Shown here piece after piece: positions 40,659 through 49,046 of a stretch of 64,000 nucleotides of DNA. The position numbers and the translations under genes were made by a program. Source of the stretch: Pseudomonas putida (GTDB taxonomy: Bacteria > Pseudomonadota > Gammaproteobacteria > Pseudomonadales > Pseudomonadaceae); the NCBI RefSeq assembly GCF_003228315.1, contig NZ_CP029693.1, positions 6,544,501 to 6,608,500 of the forward strand, in the 5' to 3' direction. The notes under the pieces were generated by a model. It did not search any database and was not told the origin of the DNA. It saw only the letters and a list, made by a program, of their open reading frames with translations. Within the stretch, counting starts at the first letter, position 1. Every line of letters begins with the position of its first letter.

Positions 40659-41981
40659 CTAGCGAATCCCCGTCCCCGCCATCGCCTCCGGCACCCACTG
40701 CGCCGTCGACAGCGGCTCGGTGTAGCGAATCCCGCCGTGCGGCCCGACCACGCCATTGATGTTGTAGGTGCCTCGCGACAGGTCGTAGGTCATGAACGGC
40801 GTGGCATCCGGCACCTGCTGGTCATAGCTCTGGCTGAAGAAGGCAAAGGAGCCGCGATAAAGCTGGCCACCGCTGTCGTACTGGTCGGACGCCAGCGCGG
40901 CCCAGGTGTCTTCATCCAGATAGAAGCGGCGCTTGCGGTAGATGTGCGTGGCGCCCGGCTTGAGGTTGCCCTCGACCACGTAGACCCGGTGTTTTTCCCA
41001 GCGTACGAAATCCGGGGAAATGAAGTTCGGGGTGGTGAGCGATTTGGCGTCGTGCACGTAGGTCAGTTTGTAGGTGTTGTAGGGCACGATCATTTCCTGC
41101 TTGCCCACCAGCGTCCAGTCATACAGCTCCAGTGCGCGGGTGGTGCCCGGGTTGGGGGTGTCGTAGGCGAGGATCGAAATCTGTTTGACCCGGCGCTGGC
41201 CCGGCAGGTATTGCCAGGCGCGGCCCGGGTACTGCACCGGGTTGCTGGCGTTCTTCAGCATGACGGACTCGCCGGCGCGGCGTGCAGGCCCGGTGTAGGA
41301 CAGTTTCAGCTGATGGTAGATGTCCGAGTTGTTGAACGGCTTGGACAGGTTTTCGTAGATCGGAAACGACACGAAGGCTTCGCCGCTCACCGCCAGGCTC
41401 GGTACGCCCGCCGCGTCGACGTTCCAGGAATCGTACTTGGAGTGGATGTTGACGCCCTGGTAACGCAGCAGGAAATTCCACATCGCTTCGGCGCCCGATT
41501 GCGGAATCGGGAAGGGCACGCCGGGCAGCACATTGTCGATGGCCGCTCCACCGTCCAGGGATTTGGCGGCGGTGGCATTGCGCCGGCTGTTGTTCAACAC
41601 CGCCTGGGGCAGCGAGGCCGTGCGGTGGGTCGGGTAGACGTCGATGCGGTATTCGGGATAACGCCGGGCCAGTTCCACGGTGGTGGCGGTCAGCATGTTT
41701 TTGTACTGATCGATGTTCTTGCCGTTGATCACCAGCAGCGGCTTTTCGTTGGCGAAGGGGTCCGGGCGCATGCTGTCGCCGGTCTTGAAGCTGGCGGGGG
41801 CGGTGGTCAGGCCGCCGTTGTAGGGTGGGATCGAGCCATCGGCGTTGCCGGCCCTTTCGGCGCCGACCAAGGTCAGGCTGGTGCCCAGGCGGGCGGCTTC
41901 CTGACTCGATACAACGGCGTGGGCATCGAGGCCCAGGGTCAACAGCGGCAGAGCGGCCATCAGGCGTTTCACGAATGTCAT
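40659..41981 (-). CDS. DUF1329 exported protein (LolA/LolB-like fold family)
   Basis: 440 residues. A signal peptide (MTFVKRLMAALPLLTLGLDAHA) precedes a long beta-rich body with the DUF1329 marks ARLGTSLTLVGAERAGNADG near the start, RRKRFYLDEDTW and YDSGGQLYRGSF. The family is annotated as outer-membrane lipoprotein-sorting-like and in Pseudomonas often accompanies genes for hydrophobic-substrate export or catabolism; its function is not settled. CAGGAG precedes the ATG by nine bases. Here it stands alone, with REP pairs behind it and no DUF1302 partner. Confidence 0.88.
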   Translation of the reverse strand: MTFVKRLMAALPLLTLGLDAHAVVSSQEAARLGTSLTLVGAERAGNADGSIPPYNGGLTTAPASFKTGDSMRPDPFANEKPLLVINGKNIDQYKNMLTATTVELARRYPEYRIDVYPTHRTASLPQAVLNNSRRNATAAKSLDGGAAIDNVLPGVPFPIPQSGAEAMWNFLLRYQGVNIHSKYDSWNVDAAGVPSLAVSGEAFVSFPIYENLSKPFNNSDIYHQLKLSYTGPARRAGESVMLKNASNPVQYPGRAWQYLPGQRRVKQISILAYDTPNPGTTRALELYDWTLVGKQEMIVPYNTYKLTYVHDAKSLTTPNFISPDFVRWEKHRVYVVEGNLKPGATHIYRKRRFYLDEDTWAALASDQYDSGGQLYRGSFAFFSQSYDQQVPDATPFMTYDLSRGTYNINGVVGPHGGIRYTEPLSTAQWVPEAMAGTGIR

Positions 41982-42084
41982 CTTGTTATTCTCCTGCCGG
42001 GCGTACCGGCAACTCGTGACTGCAGTGGAACAGTCGCGTACGGCGCTTCTAGCGCCGGAGGTTTTTTGTTGATGACATTAAAAA

Positions 42085-42101
42085 GCCCCCGAGAAGGGGG
42101 C
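42085..42101 (-). terminator. intrinsic terminator, bidirectional
   Basis: GCCCCC pairs with GGGGGC around a five-base loop. On the minus strand it is followed by TTTTTAATG, and on the plus strand by GCTTTTC. It lies 66 bp past the 24-codon membrane-protein ORF, which it probably terminates, and upstream of the DUF1329 gene. Confidence 0.8.
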
Positions 42102-42166
42102 GCTTTTCATTTGACGACAGTCCTTTCGCTATTGATGACAGCTCGGACTATTCCGCCTGGCCGGGT

Positions 42167-42241
42167 TTACACAATCCCGACAAACGACAGAATAAACAGG
42201 ACGATCACCACGGCACCGACCAGGTAAATGATGTTGTTCAT
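42167..42241 (-). CDS. 24-residue single-span membrane protein
   Basis: A very short ORF opening MNNIIYLVGAVVIVLF and ending SFVGIV, almost wholly one transmembrane helix. GGAG is ten bases before the ATG, and a strong intrinsic terminator follows in the same direction, so it looks like a complete tiny transcription unit in the gap between the Aer and DUF1329 genes. Similar tiny hydrophobic proteins are known in Pseudomonas genomes without assigned function. It is below usual gene-calling limits. Confidence 0.6.
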   Translation of the reverse strand: MNNIIYLVGAVVIVLFILSFVGIV

Positions 42242-42364
42242 GACTTCACCGCTCCATTCAGATTGGGGTGTGGAACAGACAGGTAAAAACAAAGGTGTCT
42301 AAACAGCTGACACCTCTGGTTACAGTTCCGTTCCTTCCAATGCCGATCGCGGTGGCGCAGAGCG

Positions 42365-43930
42365 CTATCGGTTGAAGCGCTCCGCCAGGCCATGCAGGTA
42401 ATCGGCCATGGCTTCCAGGTCCTGACTGATCGCCGCGCCTTGCCCGGCCTGCCCGGCGCTGTGCTCACAGAGCTGGGCGATGCGGGTGATCTGCTGATTG
42501 ATATCTTCGGTCACCTGGCTTTGCTCTTCCGAGGCCGAGGCCATCTGCTGGCTCATGTCGGTGATGCGGCTGACGGCCTGGCGGATGCCCACCAGCGCCG
42601 TCTGCACCGCCTCCACACGCTGCATGCTGTCGCGGGAAATCTGCTCGCCGCGACTGGCCGTCGAGACGGCGCGATCGGCGCCCAGGTGCAGTGAAGTGAT
42701 GATGCCGTGGATCTGCTCGGTGGAAGTGCGGGTACGTTGTGCCAGCGAGCGCACTTCGTCGGCGACCACCGCAAACCCTCGACCCTGCTCGCCGGCCCGG
42801 GCTGCCTCGATCGCCGCATTGAGTGCCAGGAGGTTGGTCTGTTCGGCGATGGCGGTGATGACATCGACGACACTGCCGATCGCTTGCGTCTCGCTCGCCA
42901 GGGTGTTGACCGCCTGGGCGATTTCATTGACCGCCTCGTTCATGGTTTGCATGGCCTGCAGGCTCTGCTCGGCCAGCTGCGCGCCGTCGCGGGTCAACTG
43001 GTCGGCTTCGTTGGCGGCATGAGCGGTGCTGAGGACGTTTTGCGTGACCTGCTGATTGGTCGCCGCCATCTGCGAAATGGCCGCGGCGGACTGATCGGTT
43101 TCGCTGCGCTGGCGATCGAGCAACTGTGCCTGCGAGCCGGCAAGTTTCGATGACTGCGCGGCCTTGTCTTTCACGCTGACCCCGGCATCCACCAGTCGGG
43201 ACAAGGCGGTCTGCAGGCGCGCATCCTCACTGAGCATGGCCATGTCCAGTCGCCCTTGAGGGCCGTGGTTATCACTGAAGGTGAGCGCCACCAGCGGATC
43301 GGCAAAGGCTTTCGGATGCTCGGCCAGCGTGCATTCGATGGCTTTGCGCTGACGGGATTCGATCAGGTACCAGGCCGTGATCAGGCTCGCCACCAGCACG
43401 CCTTGAGCCGCGGCGCCCGGCAGCCACTGATCGCTGGCCAGTGAAGCGGCGCCGGCGACCCACAAGGGCCAGCCGTGTTTCAGCGGCCGCAGCAGACGCG
43501 CGCTCAGCGCAACGATGGGCTTGCCGGTGCGCATCCTGGCATAGAGCGCCGAGGCCCGACGCACCTGGTCACGGCTGGGTATCGAGCGAACCGATTCGTA
43601 ACCGCTGAGGCGGCCGTTTTCATAGATGGGCGTGACGTACGCACTGACCCAATAGAAATCACCATTCTTCGCGCGGTTTTTGACAATCCCCATCCAGGGC
43701 TTGCCTTGCTTGATGGTGTGCCACATGTGGATGAACACCCCCGGTGGCATGTCGGGGTGGCGAACCAGGTTATGGGGCTGGCCCACCAGTTCGTCATGGC
43801 TGAAACCGCTGATGGCGACGAAGGCATCGTTGCAGTAAGTGATGCGGCTGTCCAGGTCGGTCGTGGAGATCAAGCGCTGGTCGGCGGGAAAGACTCGTTC
43901 ATGCTCGGTTATGGGCAAATTCACACGCAT
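42365..43930 (-). CDS. aer: PAS-domain methyl-accepting chemotaxis protein, aerotaxis receptor type
   Basis: 521 residues. The PAS domain at about 15-125 includes ITYCNDAFVAISGFSHDELV, NLVRHPDMPPGVF and KNGDFYWVSAYVTP, the usual FAD-binding PAS of Aer. A hydrophobic hairpin near 150-190 anchors it with no periplasmic sensor. The signalling tip EQTNLLALNAAIEAARAGEQ is intact. It probably senses redox or oxygen through FAD and steers the cell via CheA/CheW. It is a single gene; 222 bp upstream hold no other ORF I can support. Confidence 0.9.
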   Translation of the reverse strand: MRVNLPITEHERVFPADQRLISTTDLDSRITYCNDAFVAISGFSHDELVGQPHNLVRHPDMPPGVFIHMWHTIKQGKPWMGIVKNRAKNGDFYWVSAYVTPIYENGRLSGYESVRSIPSRDQVRRASALYARMRTGKPIVALSARLLRPLKHGWPLWVAGAASLASDQWLPGAAAQGVLVASLITAWYLIESRQRKAIECTLAEHPKAFADPLVALTFSDNHGPQGRLDMAMLSEDARLQTALSRLVDAGVSVKDKAAQSSKLAGSQAQLLDRQRSETDQSAAAISQMAATNQQVTQNVLSTAHAANEADQLTRDGAQLAEQSLQAMQTMNEAVNEIAQAVNTLASETQAIGSVVDVITAIAEQTNLLALNAAIEAARAGEQGRGFAVVADEVRSLAQRTRTSTEQIHGIITSLHLGADRAVSTASRGEQISRDSMQRVEAVQTALVGIRQAVSRITDMSQQMASASEEQSQVTEDINQQITRIAQLCEHSAGQAGQGAAISQDLEAMADYLHGLAERFNR

Positions 43931-44152
43931 CGGGGTGCGATTCCTTTTCGAATTATTAGTATCAGCGCGGCCTGTCAGCCAGAAGCCGGGCGCGCCGATC
44001 TGCCCGGTCCCGATACGGCTGGCGGCTTTTTTCTACGCGGAATTTGCCGGTGTCGACCTTGCATTGGGCGACAAACGCTTTTCATTTCATGACAGCAAAC
44101 AGACCAGGCGATGAATTGCCCGTCGTCGCCTCATACGGACCTGGGAACGGCT

Positions 44153-45082
44153 TCACTTCTGCGCGAAGCGCGCCGCTCTCCCGCTGGCACGAAACTCTTC
44201 GACGATGTACTCCACGAACGCCCGCACCTTGGCCGGCAGCAGTTTGCGACTGGTGTAGTAGATCGTCAGCGGCGAGGCATCGGCATACCACTCGGGCAGC
44301 ACCCGCACCAGTTCGCCGCGCTCCAGCAGCGGCAGGGCATGGGGCAGCGGCAACATGGCGATGCCCATGCCGCTGGCCGCCGCGCGGGCGATGGCTTCCG
44401 GGTCGTCCAGCACCATCACCGGCCGCACGCTGGCCACCACTTCTTCGCCGGCGTCGTTTTTCAAGGTCCACGGCGCCAGCCGCCCGGTGCTGAGCAGGCG
44501 GCGCAGCAACCCACGATGTCGGGTCAGTTCCAGTGGGTGCGCAGGTGCCGGATGCTCCTGCAGATAAGCCGGTGAAGCCACCAGTGCGATGCGCAGGCGC
44601 GCCAGTTCGCGGGCAATCAGGGCGTCGGTCAATTCGAGGCCGCCGCCGATGGCAACGTCGAACCCCTCGGTGATCAGGTCGACCTGGCGGTTATCGAAAT
44701 GCAGGTCGGGCACCACGTCCGGATAGCGGCGCACAAACTCGTTCATCATCGGCACGAAGTATTCGCGGCCCACGGTATAGGCCAGTGACACCTTCAGCGT
44801 GCCGGCCGGCTTGCCGGCGCCCTGGCGCAGGTCGGTCAGGGCATCGCCGATCTCGCTCCAGGGGAGCTTCACTTGCCCATACAGGCGCTCGCCTTCGGAG
44901 GTCAGCGCCAGGCTGCGGGTACTGCGCTGGAACAGGCGCACCCCCAGCCGGGCTTCCAGCTGGGCCACGCTTTTGCTCACCGCTGCCGGCGTGAGCCCCA
45001 TGCGCCGCGCCGCCGCCGAGAAGCTGCCCTCGTCGGCGGCGCAAATGAAGGCATCCAGATAGCTGCCGAGTTCGGTTGTCAT
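44153..45082 (-). CDS. LysR-family transcriptional regulator, CrgA/DmlR-like
   Basis: 309 residues. The HTH includes GSFSAAARRMGLTPAAVSKS, then QRSTRSLALTSEGERLY and an effector domain with GLELTDALIARELARLRI. The ATG used has TAAGGTG six bases upstream; a GTG three codons earlier is the alternative. It is divergent from an SDR gene and shares a clear dyad (45108-45125) with it, so it is that gene's probable regulator. Confidence 0.9.
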   Translation of the reverse strand: MTTELGSYLDAFICAADEGSFSAAARRMGLTPAAVSKSVAQLEARLGVRLFQRSTRSLALTSEGERLYGQVKLPWSEIGDALTDLRQGAGKPAGTLKVSLAYTVGREYFVPMMNEFVRRYPDVVPDLHFDNRQVDLITEGFDVAIGGGLELTDALIARELARLRIALVASPAYLQEHPAPAHPLELTRHRGLLRRLLSTGRLAPWTLKNDAGEEVVASVRPVMVLDDPEAIARAAASGMGIAMLPLPHALPLLERGELVRVLPEWYADASPLTIYYTSRKLLPAKVRAFVEYIVEEFRASGRAARFAQK

Positions 45083-45107
45083 GGGCTGCACCTTATACCA
45101 TTGGTTG

Positions 45108-45125
45108 AAACTGATTCCTCAGTTT
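45108..45125. promoter_or_regulatory. operator dyad between LysR and SDR genes
   Basis: AAACTGA-TTCC-TCAGTTT is a perfect 7-bp inverted repeat in the 135-bp divergent gap, 26 nt from the LysR start. It is the probable LysR binding site. Confidence 0.55.
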
Positions 45126-45217
45126 AGCGACTACCGAGAACAAGTCACGACGAACATGATGTGTTCACCAACCAGCCACACCCAACCTAAACAGGCCCAA
45201 TCGGGAAGGAAGACATC

Positions 45218-45961
45218 ATGACCACTCAACTCAACGGCAAAGTCGCTTTCATCAACGGCGGTTCCCGCGGCATCGGCGCCGCCACCGCACGCCGCCTGGC
45301 TCGCGAAGGTGCAACCGTCGCCATCGGCTACCTGGCATCGGCCATCGCCGCCGAAGCCCTGGTCGAGGAAATCAAGGCCAGCGGCGGCCAGGCCATTGCG
45401 ATCAAGGCAGACGCCTCCGATCCCGTTGGCCTGACCCAGGCCATCGACAGCGTCGCCGAGCGTTTCGGCCGCCTGGACATTCTGGTCAACAGTGCCGGCG
45501 TGCTGATCACCGGCCTGCTGGAAGACTTCTCCCTGGAAGATTTCGACCGCACCCTGGACGTCAACGTGCGCGCCGTGTTCGTCGCCGCGAAGGCCGCGGC
45601 CAAACATATGAAGGACGGCGGGCGGATCATCAACATCGGCAGCACCAACGGCCAGCGCATGCCGTTCGCCGGTGGCGCCGCCTACGCCATGAGCAAATCG
45701 GCGTTGATCGGTCTGGTCAAAGGCCTGGCCCGCGACCTGGGTCCACGGGGCATCACCATCAACAACGTGGCACCCGGCCCGGTGGATACCGACATGAACC
45801 CGGAGCACAGCGAGTTCGGCGCCGGCCTGCACGACCTGATGGCGATCCGTCGCCACGGCAAGGCCGATGAAATCGCCGCGATGGTGTCGTACCTGGCAAG
45901 CCCCGAAGCGGCCTTCGTCACCGGCGCCGACCTGCTGATCGACGGTGGCTTCGCCGCCTGA
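45218..45961 (+). CDS. short-chain dehydrogenase, 3-oxoacyl-ACP-reductase-like
   Basis: 247 residues with all classical SDR marks: cofactor motif NGGSRGIGAA near residue 12, NSAG, the catalytic Ser in NIGSTNG, YAMSK as the YxxxK site and the closing VTGADLLIDGGFA. The strong ribosome site GGAAGGAAG lies before the ATG. Enzymes of this type reduce diverse ketones with NADPH; the substrate is not evident. The divergent LysR gene suggests inducible expression by a small compound. Confidence 0.9.
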   Translation: MTTQLNGKVAFINGGSRGIGAATARRLAREGATVAIGYLASAIAAEALVEEIKASGGQAIAIKADASDPVGLTQAIDSVAERFGRLDILVNSAGVLITGLLEDFSLEDFDRTLDVNVRAVFVAAKAAAKHMKDGGRIINIGSTNGQRMPFAGGAAYAMSKSALIGLVKGLARDLGPRGITINNVAPGPVDTDMNPEHSEFGAGLHDLMAIRRHGKADEIAAMVSYLASPEAAFVTGADLLIDGGFAA

Positions 45962-45974
45962 GGCCAACCTCTAC

Positions 45975-46076
45975 CTGTAGGAGCGAGCCTGCTCGCGATG
46001 GACGTCAACGATAACGCGGGTAGCCTGAATGCCCGCGTTATCGTTGACGTCCATCGCGAGCAGGCTCGCTCCCACA
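45975..46076. repeat. REP pair (REPIN), 102 bp, almost perfect palindrome
   Basis: Two 45-nt arms differ by one base and enclose only TAGCCTGAATG. The arms include the GATGGACGTCAACGATAACG segment that is the spacer in other pairs, so this copy looks like the least decayed form of the 102-bp class. Confidence 0.94.
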
Positions 46077-46180
46077 AGGGGCTTGCCTCGGTCGGGCGTA
46101 AGGTAGCTGCGCATATCCCGACTAGGATTAACAAAACCTGCGACACGCCTTGACGATTAATCCAACCGAGGACGTTCAAC

Positions 46181-46669
46181 ATGACTCGTTTCTCTCTTGC
46201 AGCACTGCTTTGCACCCTGACCCTTGCCGGCACAGCCAACGCGGCGGTGCTCACCGAAAGCAATATCTCCACGGCCGACGCCCAGAAGCTGGTAACGGCC
46301 GCGCTCGCCGCCTGCCAGGCCAAGGGTTACAACGTCAGCGCCGCGGTGGTGGACCGCGCAGGCGTATTGAAAGCCTTCGCCCGCGCCGACAATGCCGGCC
46401 CCCACACCATCGACGCCAGCCGCGCCAAGGCCTTCACCTCGGCATCGGCCAAGACCCCGACCCTGACCATCATGCAGAACTCGCAGAAAAATCCGGGGGC
46501 AGCCAACCTGACCGACATTCCGGGTTACCTGCTGCTGGGTGGCGGTGTGCCGGTCAAGGCCGGCGACGTCGTCATCGGTGCCATAGGAGTGGCAGGCGCC
46601 CCGGGCGGCGATCTGGATGCGCAGTGCGCCGATGAGGTGCTGGCGGCCAATGCCGGGTTGTTCAAGTAG
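46181..46669 (+). CDS. exported GlcG/HbpS-family protein
   Basis: 162 residues. The signal peptide MTRFSLAALLCTLTLAGTANA precedes a mature GlcG/HbpS (DUF336) domain: AALAACQAKGYNVSAAVVDRAG, RADNAGPHTIDASRAKAFTSA and GGGVPVKAGDVVIGAIGVAGAPGG. Family members bind haem or act beside glycolate and other oxidation pathways; the haem-binding annotation rests on Streptomyces HbpS. It is flanked by REP pairs with no operon partner, so the role is open. Confidence 0.85.
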   Translation: MTRFSLAALLCTLTLAGTANAAVLTESNISTADAQKLVTAALAACQAKGYNVSAAVVDRAGVLKAFARADNAGPHTIDASRAKAFTSASAKTPTLTIMQNSQKNPGAANLTDIPGYLLLGGGVPVKAGDVVIGAIGVAGAPGGDLDAQCADEVLAANAGLFK

Positions 46670-46683
46670 GGCAACACAATCCA

Positions 46684-46784
46684 CTGTAGGAGCGAGCCTG
46701 CTCGCGATGGAGGTCCAGACACCGCGGGCATTCAGGTTGCCAGCGTTATCGTTGAAGACCATCGCGGACAGGTTCGCTCCTACA
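46684..46784. repeat. REP pair (REPIN), about 101 bp, right arm decayed
   Basis: The left arm CTGTAGGAGCGAGCCTGCTC is intact, while the right arm reads CATCGCGGACAGGTTCGCTC with several changes. It marks the left border of the signalling island. Confidence 0.88.
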
Positions 46785-46901
46785 AGGGGCGCCTTTTAAG
46801 GATCCTCTGATGGCTTCTCAAAAAACCATGAAAGAAAATTCACCGGATCGAACACAGGGATATGCCCACCGTGGTCGCAGGACGGGTGAAGGAATACGTT
46901 T

Positions 46902-48092
46902 GTGTCTTACAACATCCTGGTTATCGGCGGGGAGGGAATAACGGACCGGTTTCTGCATGCGCTCCAGAACAACATGCAGGACGCAGTTTTCAGAGCTGCC
47001 CGCAACGGGCGCGAGGCGCTCGAGTTGTTCGATAGCCATTCGATCGACATGGTGCTCAGTGGCTTGACCCTGTCTGGCACGGAGGGTGAGCAGTTCCTGC
47101 AGAAGTTGGTCGCTTCGAGGAAAAAACCGGCCCTGGCCATCATCGATCAGACGGGCAGGCGACGATGGGTCAAGGCGAGCCTGACAGCGAGGAATCTCGG
47201 CTTTGCGGTCGTGGGCATGGTTTCCAAACCTGCCGACGTCATCGACTTGCGCAACCTGCACCTTCGGTGTGACGACTGGGATGCCGCCGCACAAACGGAG
47301 CCTGTTGCTTACGACCCGGAAGTACTGCTGGGGGCATTGCGCAAGGTACAGGTTAAGGTGCGTTTTGAGCCGAGGAAGAATTTGCGCTCGGGACGCATCA
47401 CCGCCGCCAGGGCTGTCGCCTTGATGGCTCATCCGCAATCGGGCTGGCTGGCATCGACGCAGGTTTTGTCCGTCGATACCGGCGATGAATTTGTCGAAGC
47501 GTTTGTGCTGGACATGCTCGACCAGGTCATCAGCGCACAACGCGCGTGGCGGGCGTCAGGCTACAACGTGCCGGTATGGATCAAGTTGCCCGTTTCGCTG
47601 TTGGAGCGCATCGATTTTACGGATTGGTTGCACGCGCTTGTCGTTGGCCGCAAGGGCCAGGCCGAGTGCATCGGGTTGGAGCTGGTCCGGACATCGAAGA
47701 GAGAAGCGCTGATCCACTACCTCGAGCCGATCTACCAGTTACGGACCAAGGGTTTTGCCGTGACCCATGATGACTTCGGTCAGGGTTACCGAGGCTGCCT
47801 GAACCTGAAACTGACGCCCTTTACCGACGTCCTGATTTTTACCGCGCTGGTGCGCAGCGCTGTCAATAACGCGAAGCTGGAAGCATCGTTGGCCTGCATT
47901 GTTTCGGAAAGCCAGCAATTGGGGCTGACCGTCATTGGCGAGGGCGTCGCGACGCCGCAAGAACTGGCGCTGCTCAAGCGACTCAATTGCGACGAAGTGC
48001 AGGGTCCGTTGATTGCACAAGCGCAAAGCCCGGACGGTGTGACCTGTCTGTTGATGTGTGAAGGCGTGAGCAATATTGAACCCGTGCGCTGA
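46902..48092 (+). CDS. degenerate receiver-EAL protein (pseudo-phosphodiesterase)
   Basis: 396 residues, aligned end to end with the intact protein at 51838. In the receiver, the acidic pair is replaced (VIGGEG for VVEDH) and the phosphoacceptor Asp54 is Gly54 (VLSGLTLSG). In the EAL part the signature EAL becomes ARAVAL, and the LKIDRS segment, which carries the catalytic Lys and a metal-ligand Asp, becomes VLIFTA, while DDFG and GEGV are kept. It therefore should neither be phosphorylated nor hydrolyse c-di-GMP, but may bind the nucleotide or partner proteins. GAAGGA precedes the GTG start. It opens the island of kinases and c-di-GMP enzymes. Confidence 0.85.
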   Translation: MSYNILVIGGEGITDRFLHALQNNMQDAVFRAARNGREALELFDSHSIDMVLSGLTLSGTEGEQFLQKLVASRKKPALAIIDQTGRRRWVKASLTARNLGFAVVGMVSKPADVIDLRNLHLRCDDWDAAAQTEPVAYDPEVLLGALRKVQVKVRFEPRKNLRSGRITAARAVALMAHPQSGWLASTQVLSVDTGDEFVEAFVLDMLDQVISAQRAWRASGYNVPVWIKLPVSLLERIDFTDWLHALVVGRKGQAECIGLELVRTSKREALIHYLEPIYQLRTKGFAVTHDDFGQGYRGCLNLKLTPFTDVLIFTALVRSAVNNAKLEASLACIVSESQQLGLTVIGEGVATPQELALLKRLNCDEVQGPLIAQAQSPDGVTCLLMCEGVSNIEPVR

Positions 48093-48174
48093 CAGGTTTA
48101 AGGGTTACCTGATGGTTTGCTGATTTTCGCTTCAATAAACTCCATCCGGATTGATGTAAATGGAGGTGATGACA

Positions 48175-48543
48175 ATGAGCGAGCCACTGCTGAAAGAAGA
48201 ACCTGCTGCCCAGGAGGTGTTGATCGAGGCGAAAGAGATCGTGGCTCAAATCAGGAGGGCAACGGTGCATGCCGCCGCGCTCGAGAGGTCGGTGGCCGAG
48301 GCGGCCAGCAATCTTGGCGTGAACATGCTGTCAGCCAACGAGGAGCTGGTGCAGGCCCACCGTCAGCTGTGCGGTGTGCTGAACCTGGCGGAGATCAAGC
48401 AGCGCGCCTCGATGGAGCGCCTGGAAAAGCAGACGCGCAGGCTCCTGCGAGCGGTCATGGAGCGTGTGGTGCTGATCGTCGGAACGGCTGCCGTGATTGG
48501 TGCCGCGCTCGGCGGCGCCATCACGGTCATGCTCTTGCGCTGA
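48175..48543 (+). CDS. orphan protein with helical N-part and C-terminal membrane anchor
   Basis: 122 residues. Residues 1-95 are charged and strongly helical with heptad-like spacing, and the last 25 (VVLIVGTAAVIGAALGGAITVMLL) are one transmembrane segment, so it is probably tail-anchored with its N-terminus in the cytosol. GGAGGTGA, an excellent ribosome site, is six bases before the ATG chosen; an upstream ATG overlaps that site. I do not recognise a family. It sits between the degenerate REC-EAL gene and a second orphan, all in one direction. Confidence 0.72.
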   Translation: MSEPLLKEEPAAQEVLIEAKEIVAQIRRATVHAAALERSVAEAASNLGVNMLSANEELVQAHRQLCGVLNLAEIKQRASMERLEKQTRRLLRAVMERVVLIVGTAAVIGAALGGAITVMLLR

Positions 48544-48632
48544 TCACCCCGGCACAGCCAACGGGCGAGTGCCGGCTTGAATGTGAACCTGTTGATTGAA
48601 CGGGCCGATCGGGCCTTGAAAAGGGGGCTGCA

Positions 48633-48947
48633 ATGAAAATAGTGGATTTGGATATAAAAGAATTGATCGACGCTATTGGCGCTGCGGTGATTCCCGTGAT
48701 TTTCAAGGATGTCGACAAACAAACCCCTCCCCATGATTTGCGTGAGCGATTCCGCCTCAACGCCGAGATCATGGGGCGCTTTGCGGCGGTGCTGTATTGC
48801 GGTGAAAAAGTCGGCCCGGCGACCCTCGATCTGATCAGCCTTTTCACCAATCACATGCAGGCCGAACATCAGCACTCCATGGCCCAGTTGCTGGGGCCGG
48901 AGGGCAGCCTGAGCCGGTACAGCCCGCCAACGGTCACGGCGAGCTGA
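48633..48947 (+). CDS. orphan small helical protein
   Basis: 104 residues without signal peptide or membrane segment. It opens MKIVDLDIKELIDAIGAAVI and is mostly helical, with two His-rich short stretches (NHMQAEHQHSM) near the C-terminus and a Cys in VLYCGEK. AAGGGGGC lies just before the ATG. No family recognised. Its place just upstream of the RcsC-like kinase suggests a signalling accessory role, which is only inference. Confidence 0.65.
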   Translation: MKIVDLDIKELIDAIGAAVIPVIFKDVDKQTPPHDLRERFRLNAEIMGRFAAVLYCGEKVGPATLDLISLFTNHMQAEHQHSMAQLLGPEGSLSRYSPPTVTAS

Positions 48948-49046
48948 GGTGATGCGCATCGATCACCGTTGGAGTTGAGAATCAACGCTCGAATTTTCAG
49001 GATTGGCTGATGGTTGGCGGCCGGGTGCGGCTCGTACCCTTGCGTC

